Source: JBFJWU01 sp041623475 [NCBI: bacterium] (lineage in GTDB: Bacteria; J088). From it: 12,963 nucleotides of DNA. Shown piece by piece: positions 1 through 6,966 of the stretch. The notes under the pieces were generated by a model, which saw only the letters and a list, made by a program, of their open reading frames with translations, did no database searches and was not told the DNA's origin. Position 1 is the stretch's first letter. The number at the start of each line of letters is the position of its first letter. A program made the translations under genes and the position numbers. Where the stretch lies: contig JBFJWU010000062.1 of the NCBI GenBank assembly GCA_041623475.1, positions 1-12,963 on the forward strand, in the 5' to 3' direction.

Positions 1-1319
1 ATGAACATGTGCTGAACCATGTCCGCCTCTTCAATGTAAAAAACAATCAGGCCATCAGGAAATCGACCCAATGTGTGATCAAGCATTTTCTGACGTTCAT
101 CGACAATGGTTTCGACCTGACGTTCAAAAAACCCCAGATCAAGTAATCCGTCGTTGACGGGCCACGTATCAAAAGGAATTCCCTGGGTATGAAAGAGCCC
201 TATCTCCCCGGCCAGCGATGCCGCGAAATCAGCAGGATAGGAAATATCGATGTGAGGCGCGCGAGGATCGATGTTAACAGGACCGGCATAGAGTCTAAGA
301 TCCGGCGAGACCTCGGCCAGAAAGAATCGAAAGATCCCGTCAATATCCGGTGCCCACTCCTGTTCAAAACGCACGTCAACCCAGTCGCTCCAGCGGCCCT
401 CCTGTACATCAACAACTTGACCCTGAATTCGAATCGCGACACTGTCTGTTGCAGCCTGGTTGACCGAAAATGTCGCAACGGCGGCCCCGGATTGCGTACC
501 CGGACCAGAAATCTGCAGTTCAGCAGTGGTGTTGAATCGCTCGACCGGGACAACGCGTGGATTGGCGCCCGCGAGATCATCCGGGTCCGATGAAAAAAAT
601 GTGTAGGTTCCTTGCGTACCGCGGATATCCGGAGTTCCCATTCCCGACAATTGGACTCCGTTCAATGGCTCGGGCGGAAACGTCAACGGCAGGCCGATCA
701 CTGCCGTCGGCACGCCCAAATCGGATGCCACGGTCCAGAAATCCGGTGTTTCCTTGACCCTGACCGGATGCCCCGATTCGATCTTGCTGGTTGACAACGA
801 CAGCAAGTAGGTGTTTTGATCCCGTCGGACAAAATCAAACACCCCGTGCTTGCCGGGCAATGTTCCCGTTGACAGGGACGCCCAGGCCACAGGTGATTGC
901 GGTGGGAACGTGGTCTGTAACCTTCGATAGCCACCGCTGGCCGCGAGCCCGGAAAACGCCGGCAGCAGCCCCCTGCCCATCATTGATTCGACCCGATCGG
1001 CATCCAGACCATCGACCGAAAACAGGACAATCCTGTGCTTTATGGTCAGTCTCTGACCGTAAAGCACAGCATAATAGGCCCCATAGGCCAACATCGAGAC
1101 CACCAGGCACACTCCCAGAAACCGCCGTTTCCTGAACAGGAAGTCCCGGATGCGTCGTACGGCAAGTGCCGCCAATGCACCTAAACCGGCAAGCAACCCC
1201 AAAAGCCAACTCACGGCAGTGGCGACAACCCAGCCGGTGCCCGGGTCGATGTAGGATCCGAATCCGGGAGCTCGGTGTCGGTCAATTCGCCACGTCCAGC
1301 GGCCGAATCTATTGAACAT
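1..1319 (-). CDS. Membrane-anchored type I phosphodiesterase / nucleotide pyrophosphatase-like protein (alkaline phosphatase superfamily), 3' end outside window
   Basis: About 439 residues are visible; the C-terminus lies beyond the left edge. I chose the ATG at 1317-1319: it overlaps the stop of the upstream gene, has AAGG about 10 nt upstream, and is followed by YIDPGTGW (residues 23-30), an N-terminal motif I associate with membrane-bound members of this family. Two hydrophobic segments follow (about 30-50 and 77-95). The catalytic domain starts with SVDGLD, where Asp103 is the expected metal ligand. Next is QSPVAWASLSTG, in which Ser142 aligns with the Thr nucleophile of NPP enzymes, then PGKHGVFDF. 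Near the edge are HTQG (His377) and EADMVQHMF, with Asp433 and His437 as likely metal ligands. Remaining ligands would be off the window. The family cleaves phosphodiester or pyrophosphate bonds; the substrate is unknown. Overlap with the preceding sulfatase-like gene suggests translational coupling. Family call firm, specificity open. Confidence 0.86.
   Translation of the reverse strand, partial: MFNRFGRWTWRIDRHRAPGFGSYIDPGTGWVVATAVSWLLGLLAGLGALAALAVRRIRDFLFRKRRFLGVCLVVSMLAYGAYYAVLYGQRLTIKHRIVLFSVDGLDADRVESMMGRGLLPAFSGLAASGGYRRLQTTFPPQSPVAWASLSTGTLPGKHGVFDFVRRDQNTYLLSLSTSKIESGHPVRVKETPDFWTVASDLGVPTAVIGLPLTFPPEPLNGVQLSGMGTPDIRGTQGTYTFFSSDPDDLAGANPRVVPVERFNTTAELQISGPGTQSGAAVATFSVNQAATDSVAIRIQGQVVDVQEGRWSDWVDVRFEQEWAPDIDGIFRFFLAEVSPDLRLYAGPVNIDPRAPHIDISYPADFAASLAGEIGLFHTQGIPFDTWPVNDGLLDLGFFERQVETIVDERQKMLDHTLGRFPDGLIVFYIEEADMVQHMF
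1033..1069. repeat. 17-bp near-perfect inverted repeat with 3-nt loop, inside the phosphodiesterase gene
   Basis: The left arm CTGTGCTTTATGGTCAG (1033-1049) and right arm CTGACCGTAAAGCACAG (1053-1069) pair at 16 of 17 positions around the loop TCT. The one exception (1043/1059) is a T-G pair: a G-U wobble in plus-strand RNA and a C-A mismatch in the gene's own mRNA. Pairing stops immediately outside the arms. It is read as codons for the short stretch between the second membrane helix and the catalytic domain, about 90 codons from the start. It has no U-tract, so it is not an ordinary terminator. Function unknown: it could affect mRNA stability or membrane-insertion pausing, or be a protein-binding palindrome or repeat remnant. 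Confidence 0.85.
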
Positions 1320-2904
1320 AGCCGAGTGACCTTAGTTGCTCCAGCTTTGCCGGTGCCAGTTCTGTCGAACGGCGTTCGTACAGGGACAGCGCTGCGAATT
1401 CTGCAGACAGGAATCCACGAGCTGCTTCGATCTGCTCCAGGGAATCCAGTTTCACAACCTGATCATCGGTATTCAGGAACGTCGCGGTTTCCTGGTGCAG
1501 GTTCCAGTGTCCGCCCGCATCCGCCAACTCAAAAACGACTTTTCCACCACGACCGACGGCCACCACTTGCGATCGGTCGCCGTCCGGCATGCCGGCAACC
1601 AGCGCCCAACGAGGCTGTTCTGCAGCGTTATCCAGCGCCGCAAGTGCAGCATCCGGACTTGCGGCTCGGGTCATGACACGATTCATCAGGTCATACAGCC
1701 CCGCCCCGGAAACGGGTCCGGCAATTCGCCGCGGCGCGACCCCTGCACCAAACGCCAGCATTGGAATTCGAATGACCTGCTGCCAGAATGCGTGCCCGTG
1801 ACCGAATGCACCGTGTTCCCAGATTTCCTCGCCGTGGTCCGAGGTGAAAATGACCAATGTATCGTCCAGACGGTCGTAATCTTCAAGAACATTCAGCAGT
1901 GTGGCCATCTGCCGGTCTATGAAATGAACCTGGCCGTCATAGACATCAGACACGTAATCCCTGGACAAGGCGTCGCCAAAATCCATGTTTGCCCGTTCCC
2001 TGACATATTCCATCGAGAAACGATGCGACCCGGGGGCGTACCGCTGCGCCATTCGCGGATTTGAAGCGAACTTCAGACTGTCGACATTGGCGAAATAGGG
2101 TGTATGGACGTCCATCAGATGGAGATGGATGAAGAACGGTCGGTCACCGGCTTTGTCCAGTGCGGCAGGCAGGTACTTGCCGATAACATGGTCAGCGTGG
2201 GACCGCGGCTCGAACAGTTGCCATTCAAATCCCTGAGTCATGTTGAAATCTGCGGACAGATTGTAATTTCGGCTGCCAACCAGGCCAGTAAAAAAACCGA
2301 TATTCCGGGCTCGTTCCGCGATCGTCAGGAAGGACTTACCCAGGGCATCATCGTAGTCCAGCACCAGGTGCCTTGCCGGCCCCAGCCCCGTATAAATTGA
2401 AGCAACAGACGGGCGAGTCCAGGAGGAATCACTGTAGGCGAATTCAACCAACGCACCTGACGCTGCGAGTTTGTCCAATGTTGGCGATGTATTTCGTGAA
2501 TAGCCATAAATACCCAGCCGATCGGCACGCAATGTGTCAACAACGACCAGAAGAATGTTTGGAGGTCTCTGTGCCGGACCATTCGGCACCGCGCCAGCCC
2601 ACGCCAGCCCCATTCCGACAACAGCAAGAACGCCAGCCAGCGCCGGAATTCGATACCTGAAAGCCGGTAACCCTGCCCGGTTGACCTCGACCACCGTGAA
2701 CAACCCCCAGACAGAAATCACTGCAACCACCCCAAATGGCCAGAACTGACTCTTTAGCCAGATTTCGATCAAACCCAGCTGCCCTTGCATAATCCAGTCC
2801 TGGGCAAACACTTCCGAAGCAGCCGCAACAGCCATCGTCACGACGGGAATCATCAACGTCGCCAGTATTTCAAGCGCAAAACGGTTGCGTGAGCCGGCAG
2901 TCAC
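1309..2904 (-). CDS. Sulfatase-fold membrane enzyme with Thr at the nucleophile position (alkaline phosphatase superfamily)
   Basis: 531 residues. Three hydrophobic segments form an N-terminal membrane anchor (about 8-30, 53-74, 84-106), followed by a sulfatase-type catalytic domain facing the periplasm. NILLVVVDTLRADRLG (Asp123 metal ligand) and SWTRPSVASIYTG follow in order. Aligning the latter to the sulfatase signature CxPxR puts Thr163 at the nucleophile position and Val167 where the Arg should be, so a formylglycine-dependent sulfatase is unlikely. TSDHGEE (Asp356, His357), then His364 and the GHGH segment (369-371), supply the distal metal and substrate ligands. It ends in LRSLGYVQ, a tail common in this family. 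Thr is the nucleophile in LtaS-type and Ept-type phosphotransferases, so phospholipid-headgroup or phosphodiester chemistry is plausible. The start is GTG (2902-2904) with no clear ribosome site; the frame stays open upstream, so the N-terminus is uncertain. It lies 31 bp after the VWA gene and overlaps the phosphodiesterase gene by 11 bp. Confidence 0.9.
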   Translation of the reverse strand: MTAGSRNRFALEILATLMIPVVTMAVAAASEVFAQDWIMQGQLGLIEIWLKSQFWPFGVVAVISVWGLFTVVEVNRAGLPAFRYRIPALAGVLAVVGMGLAWAGAVPNGPAQRPPNILLVVVDTLRADRLGIYGYSRNTSPTLDKLAASGALVEFAYSDSSWTRPSVASIYTGLGPARHLVLDYDDALGKSFLTIAERARNIGFFTGLVGSRNYNLSADFNMTQGFEWQLFEPRSHADHVIGKYLPAALDKAGDRPFFIHLHLMDVHTPYFANVDSLKFASNPRMAQRYAPGSHRFSMEYVRERANMDFGDALSRDYVSDVYDGQVHFIDRQMATLLNVLEDYDRLDDTLVIFTSDHGEEIWEHGAFGHGHAFWQQVIRIPMLAFGAGVAPRRIAGPVSGAGLYDLMNRVMTRAASPDAALAALDNAAEQPRWALVAGMPDGDRSQVVAVGRGGKVVFELADAGGHWNLHQETATFLNTDDQVVKLDSLEQIEAARGFLSAEFAALSLYERRSTELAPAKLEQLRSLGYVQ

Positions 2905-2935
2905 GGTGGTACTGGGATGCCTGGAATTCAGTGGA

Positions 2936-4399
2936 CTAAAGGTTTGTTACCAACTGCTCAACGACCTGCTCAAGTTGCCGCAGGTTAGACACCGTTGCCG
3001 TTGCTTTGAAACTTCGTTCATAGTCCTGCATAACAGAATCCCCCAGCCCCCAGGAGCCCCTGGGCTCCGGGTTCAGCCAAAGAGTATGCTTGGCCCGTGA
3101 TGAAAGTTTTCGGACCAGGTCTGGCTCGTGGTCCTGATAATTGCTGCGTGCATCGCCTAACGCAATAAAGACACTGCGTGGCGTGACCGCGTCGGCATAA
3201 TCAGTCCAGAACTGCCGGAACGCCTCGCCGTAATCACTGTGTCGATACAGGTTGATGTGCCGCGCCGACATGATGTCTTCGAAAGCACGATCGAATTCGC
3301 GGGTGCGCATGTAGTCAGTCACCTCTACGCAATCGGCAACGAACGCAAAGCTGCGCACCCTCTGAAAAAGGTCCTGCAACGAGAAAACAAACATCAAAAA
3401 GAATTCGCTGGCAGCCCGGACCGATTCACTAAGGTCAAAAAACACCACCAGCTCAGGTTTGTTGCGATGCTTGCGCCGGTACTTCAGGTGAAACGGCACA
3501 AGGCCGGTCTGCAGGTTGGCACGGACTGTTTCCTGTACGTTCAACGTCCCCCGGCGGGCACGCTTGCGACGCATGGTTGTCCGGGTCTTAAGTTTTTGTG
3601 CAAGGCGCCGGACTTCCTCGCGCATCAGTTTTATCTCGTCCTGGGAGGCCCGGTAAAAGCTGCGATCCATCAGCGAGTTGTAACGAAACCTGTTCAGGTA
3701 TTCCAGATCTCGCTGCTGCATCTGCCGCGCCACGTAATCCCGGACCTGGGCCTCGAACGCCTGCAACCTGTTCTGCAGCAGGTCAGCATCTGCCGGATTT
3801 CCACCTGCCCGCGCCTGTTCAATCGCATTCCGGATCGAAGCGCGAGCGCCCTCTTCGTCAAATTGTTCAAGGATACGATAGGTATAAAACCCTTCCTGCC
3901 AGAAGTTTCTCAGGTTTTCGACTCCGGCCCGCCGGCCCATTTGCCGGATCCGGATCTGCATCGCGCCACGGTCACCGCGGGCAATTTGCTGGGCCAGGTC
4001 CGACATCGCGTTCAATAAGCCAGGATCGCCAAATGCGCCGTCAGGATCGCCGTCCAGGAGGCTGTCACCATATCCATCGCGCGGTGCGTCACCCTGGTCA
4101 CCGTTTGGGTTGTTGGCAGGGTCCGGGTCGCCCTGCCCCCGGGCCCCGGCCGTACCTGGTGACACAAAATACAGGTCAAACAGTCGATCGAATACGGGAA
4201 CCTGGTCCGCGTCTTTGACCAGTGTCGCCCGCAAGGCCGCACGCAATCGTTCCGGATAAACGGGACCGGACAGCGCCGCTGCCCGAAGTCCATCCATGGC
4301 CTCGTCTGCGGATACTCGAAAGTGATTTCCACGCAGGACCGTTACAAACTGGTGGAGCTGGTCTGGCCACCCTCCGGGATCCAACTGATTACCGGTCAC
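2936..4399 (-). CDS. CoxE-like VWA-domain protein
   Basis: 487 residues, cytoplasmic (no signal peptide or membrane helix). Residues about 10-80 form the helical N-terminal CoxE-type region, with FVTVLRGNHFRVS and YPERLRAALRATLVK. Residues about 81-128 are a Gly/Asp/Pro/Asn-rich low-complexity linker. A long charged helical section follows to about 290, with a very basic patch near 272-283 (TRTTMRRKRARR). The VWA domain then carries a MIDAS metal site: DLSES (Asp322, Ser324, Ser326), a SDYGEAF segment (388-394) in place of the usual Thr, and GDARSN (Asp416). The WLNPEPRGSWGLGDSVM segment (441-457) is characteristic of CoxE proteins. Partners of this type work with the adjacent MoxR ATPase, as CoxD/CoxE do in CO dehydrogenase active-site maturation, but no CO dehydrogenase genes are visible here. 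The start is GTG (4397-4399), 26 bp after the ATPase gene, with no strong ribosome site. Family confident, target unknown. Confidence 0.92.
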   Translation of the reverse strand: MTGNQLDPGGWPDQLHQFVTVLRGNHFRVSADEAMDGLRAAALSGPVYPERLRAALRATLVKDADQVPVFDRLFDLYFVSPGTAGARGQGDPDPANNPNGDQGDAPRDGYGDSLLDGDPDGAFGDPGLLNAMSDLAQQIARGDRGAMQIRIRQMGRRAGVENLRNFWQEGFYTYRILEQFDEEGARASIRNAIEQARAGGNPADADLLQNRLQAFEAQVRDYVARQMQQRDLEYLNRFRYNSLMDRSFYRASQDEIKLMREEVRRLAQKLKTRTTMRRKRARRGTLNVQETVRANLQTGLVPFHLKYRRKHRNKPELVVFFDLSESVRAASEFFLMFVFSLQDLFQRVRSFAFVADCVEVTDYMRTREFDRAFEDIMSARHINLYRHSDYGEAFRQFWTDYADAVTPRSVFIALGDARSNYQDHEPDLVRKLSSRAKHTLWLNPEPRGSWGLGDSVMQDYERSFKATATVSNLRQLEQVVEQLVTNL

Positions 4400-4425
4400 A
4401 GAGGGTTAACGACAGGCGGTGCCAG

Positions 4426-5385
4426 CTACCCGGCATTGGCAACTTCTCGCAGGATCTCGGGGATCCTGGGAGCGACAATGTCGGCATCCTCCTGGTATTT
4501 GACAAGGACGCCCAGTGTATCGCGAACCAGGTCAGCATCCAGGGCATCTGCGTTCAGGACCAGAAGCGCGCGCGCCCAGTCCACGGATTCGCTGATCGAC
4601 GGGACCTTCCTCAGGTCTAGTTCGCGCAGGCCGTTGACGAATGCGACCAGTTGCCGGTTTAATTCGTCGGTCACGTCGGGAATATGTTTGGCGACGATCC
4701 TGCGCTCCCTGGCGGGATCGGGAAAATCGATATACAGGTGCAGGCAGCGTCGCTTCAGGGCCTCGCTCAGTTCACGGGCGCGGTTCGATGTCAACACGAC
4801 GACAGGCCGAACTTCTGCATGGAATGTACCCAGTTCTGGAACGGTAACCTGGAAGTCAGACAAAAGCTCCAGCAGGAAAGCCTCAAACTCGGGATCGGAC
4901 TTGTCGACTTCATCAATCAACAGGACCGAACCAACGTCACTGCGTATCGCAGCCAGCAGTGGACGGGCCAACAGAAACCGCTCGTGAAAGAACACAGCCT
5001 CCTCGTCTGCCAGGCTTTCCATCGCTTCATGGAGGTTGGTTGTCTGCGAAATTGTCTCGCCGATTTTTTCGCGCAACATCTGGGTGTATAACAACTGCTT
5101 GGCGTACTCCCATTCGTACAGCGCCTTGGCTTCGTCCAATCCTTCATAACATTGCAACCGGATTAATGGCGCGCCACAGATGCTGTTCAACGCGGCCGCG
5201 ATCGCCGTTTTGCCGACGCCGGCAGGGCCCTCAACCAGAAGTGGTTTGTTCATGCGTGCTGCCAGGAATACGACGGTTGAAATCTCTGCCGTGGAAACGT
5301 ATCCGACACGATCCAGGGCCGCAGACACAGACTCTACAGACTCGAAATCCGCGTGCTGTTCAATTGTTCCCGGCATAGGGCTCAT
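4426..5385 (-). CDS. MoxR-family AAA+ ATPase (CoxD-like)
   Basis: 319 residues, a typical length for a single-module MoxR ATPase. Walker A is GPAGVGKT (53-60), Walker B is VLLIDEVD (154-161), sensor 1 is TSN (199-201), and RRC (212-214) holds the likely arginine finger. The lid domain fills the C-terminal third (about 225-319). These ATPases hydrolyse ATP to remodel or insert cofactors into client proteins, acting with a VWA partner, here the next gene. It is the first gene of the minus-strand cluster MoxR, VWA, sulfatase-like, phosphodiesterase, so it probably sets expression of all four. The ATG at 5383-5385 is taken as the start; a second in-frame ATG lies three codons later (5374-5376). 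Neither has an obvious Shine-Dalgarno sequence. It is divergent from the kinase genes across 186 bp. Confidence 0.94.
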   Translation of the reverse strand: MSPMPGTIEQHADFESVESVSAALDRVGYVSTAEISTVVFLAARMNKPLLVEGPAGVGKTAIAAALNSICGAPLIRLQCYEGLDEAKALYEWEYAKQLLYTQMLREKIGETISQTTNLHEAMESLADEEAVFFHERFLLARPLLAAIRSDVGSVLLIDEVDKSDPEFEAFLLELLSDFQVTVPELGTFHAEVRPVVVLTSNRARELSEALKRRCLHLYIDFPDPARERRIVAKHIPDVTDELNRQLVAFVNGLRELDLRKVPSISESVDWARALLVLNADALDADLVRDTLGVLVKYQEDADIVAPRIPEILREVANAG

Positions 5386-5571
5386 TGTAGCACGGCAAAT
5401 TACACCACCTGCGGCTGAAATCCCCTGATATTGCCCGTTCCAGCGGGATGAATGATGACTTTGGTCTTGGATTCCAGCCCCCGTCCTCTGCTAACATGCC
5501 GGGGTGAAAATGCAATACAGGACGGTGGGCAACGGTCAATTGTATGACTGCACGGCGCACCCTGTTTCGCC
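5386..5571. promoter_or_regulatory. Divergent intergenic region between the MoxR cluster and the kinase operon
   Basis: This 186-bp gap must hold the promoters of both divergent operons. For the plus direction the only hint is TTGGAT (5467-5472) and TAACAT (5492-5497), with a long 19-bp spacer, which is weak. A 7-bp inverted repeat, CCGTCCT (5481-5487) and AGGACGG (5519-5525), flanks the -10 region and could be an operator, though arms this short occur by chance. A better minus-strand candidate is listed separately. No convincing small gene, riboswitch or terminator is visible. Confidence 0.5.
5512..5539 (-). promoter_or_regulatory. Candidate sigma70-type promoter for the MoxR cluster
   Basis: Read on the minus strand, TTGACC (5534-5539) is followed by a 16-bp spacer and TATTGC (5512-5517). 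The -35 box matches consensus at five of six positions; the -10 box is weak. It would give a leader of about 120 nt before the MoxR start. Plausible by position and -35 match, unproven. Confidence 0.3.
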
Positions 5572-6966
5572 GTGACCGTTCGCGTCCAGCTGATTCTGTT
5601 GATTTCCCTGTTGTCGGCTGCGTTCGGGGCTTTTACGGCGTTCTATTTCCCCGCCCAACAGCGAACTTACTCACTGGATGCGCTTAGTTCGCAGCTCAGC
5701 AGTATCCAGACCCTGGCATCCGACCTTTTGGGACCCAGTATCTTGTTTGACGATATCGATGGGATCGAAAGCACTGCATCGTACATCCTCAAACTGGAAG
5801 AGGCCGCATTTATTGTCATTTGGGACAGCAACGGGACTGAACTTGTTCAACGGGCCCGCGCTGGCTACGGGGACCTGCTGCGAAACTACCTGGAGGCTGG
5901 TGCACCTCGACGATATTCCCACCCGCAGTTGATCTTCAGCCTGACCCCGATTGTCAACGCGGCCGGCACCGTCGGTACGTTGGCTGTTGCATTTAATACC
6001 AAAAATGTTGCCGAGTCGGTACGTTCCAGTGTCCAGGCCAGTGTCATTATCGGGCTGATCTTCCTCGCGAGCGGACTGGGTGCTGCGTTGTTTGTCGCGA
6101 TCCGACTGGTCCAGCCCCTGCCTGTGCTGACCGACGCGTTTGTCGCTCTCAGCCAGGGCAAGTTCGGACACCGCGTTCCCGAGCAGGGTGCGGCTGAGTT
6201 TGTCCAGTTGTCCGAGGCGCTGAACCGCACCGGCGAAACGCTGCGGTCCCTGTTCGACGAAATGTCGATGAAAAATGAACAATTGGCCGCCGAGATCCTG
6301 GAGCGACGGCGGGCCGAGCAACAGATCCAGGCGTCATTGGACGAAAAAGAGGTACTGCTGAAAGAGATTCACCATCGTGTCAAGAACAACCTGCAGATCA
6401 TTTCCAGCCTGATCAACCTGCAGTCGACCTATGTCGAGGATCCCCGGTCGCTCGAGATCTTTGAAGACAGCAAAATGCGTATTCGCTCTATGGCGTTAAT
6501 ACATGAAAACCTCTATCGATCAGAAGACCTGGCCCGGATCGAATTCGGCGGATACATTCGTACATTGGTCGGCCAATTGGCGCAAATCTACCGATCAAGT
6601 GCGTCGGGCGTAAAACTGGATCTGGATATTGGCGATGCATTATTGAACATTGAAACAGCGGTTCCCTGCGGCCTGATTGTCACCGAGCTTGTGTCAAATG
6701 CACTCAAATATGCCTTTCCGGATGGCGGATCGGGTCGGATCACCGTAGAATTGCTGGTACTGGACAACGATATGTTCGAACTGACCGTCGCCGATGACGG
6801 AATTGGATTTGATCCGGCAGCTGCAACCGATTCCGGCAAGACATTTGGCCTGCAGCTGGTTGACACGCTTGTCGAACAAATGGAAGCGTCCAAGACGGTC
6901 GACGGCACGAACGGGACGCTCTTTTCGATCCGATTCTCGGAACTGAAATACCGTGAACGAGTCTGA
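5572..6966 (+). CDS. Membrane sensor histidine kinase, HisKA_2 type
   Basis: 464 residues. A transmembrane helix (about 5-25) leads into a periplasmic sensor region (about 28-150) with no signature I can name. A second helix (about 155-178) follows, then a HAMP linker (about 178-230) and a short coiled coil. The dimerisation/phosphoacceptor domain has the HisKA_2 signature [17 protein letters not shown]; His268, directly before RVKNN, is the probable phosphorylation site. The ATPase domain has the N box [15 protein letters not shown] (Asn376), DDGIGFD (408-414) and FGLQLV (425-430). The ligand it senses is unknown. HisKA_2 kinases are often paired with a REC protein of the type that begins the next gene, which overlaps this one by 14 bp. 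The start is GTG at 5572, placing the first helix at the very N-terminus; an in-frame stop at 5545-5547 limits extension. No Shine-Dalgarno sequence is evident. Confidence 0.93.
   Translation: MTVRVQLILLISLLSAAFGAFTAFYFPAQQRTYSLDALSSQLSSIQTLASDLLGPSILFDDIDGIESTASYILKLEEAAFIVIWDSNGTELVQRARAGYGDLLRNYLEAGAPRRYSHPQLIFSLTPIVNAAGTVGTLAVAFNTKNVAESVRSSVQASVIIGLIFLASGLGAALFVAIRLVQPLPVLTDAFVALSQGKFGHRVPEQGAAEFVQLSEALNRTGETLRSLFDEMSMKNEQLAAEILERRRAEQQIQASLDEKEVLLKEIHHRVKNNLQIISSLINLQSTYVEDPRSLEIFEDSKMRIRSMALIHENLYRSEDLARIEFGGYIRTLVGQLAQIYRSSASGVKLDLDIGDALLNIETAVPCGLIVTELVSNALKYAFPDGGSGRITVELLVLDNDMFELTVADDGIGFDPAAATDSGKTFGLQLVDTLVEQMEASKTVDGTNGTLFSIRFSELKYRERV

Noticed and set aside
1336-2064. 242-codon open frame on the plus strand
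   Set aside because: Antisense shadow of the sulfatase-like gene; no recognisable motif and typical shadow composition.
3239-4018. 259-codon open frame on the plus strand
   Set aside because: It lies wholly antisense to the VWA gene; its translation is rich in His/Pro/Arg with no domain pattern, while the opposite strand gives a clear CoxE-like protein.
4000-4160. Tandem repeat in the Gly/Asp/Pro-rich linker of the VWA gene
   Set aside because: The composition is biased, but no regular repeat unit can be read in DNA or protein; it is an ordinary low-complexity linker.
2936-5385. Calling the MoxR/VWA pair coxD/coxE of a CO dehydrogenase cluster
   Set aside because: No molybdenum hydroxylase subunits or cofactor genes are present; only the general family is supported.
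5360-5560. Possible 66-codon minus-strand gene in the divergent gap
   Set aside because: It overlaps the start of the MoxR gene in another frame, has no ribosome site or recognisable product, and sits over the expected promoters.
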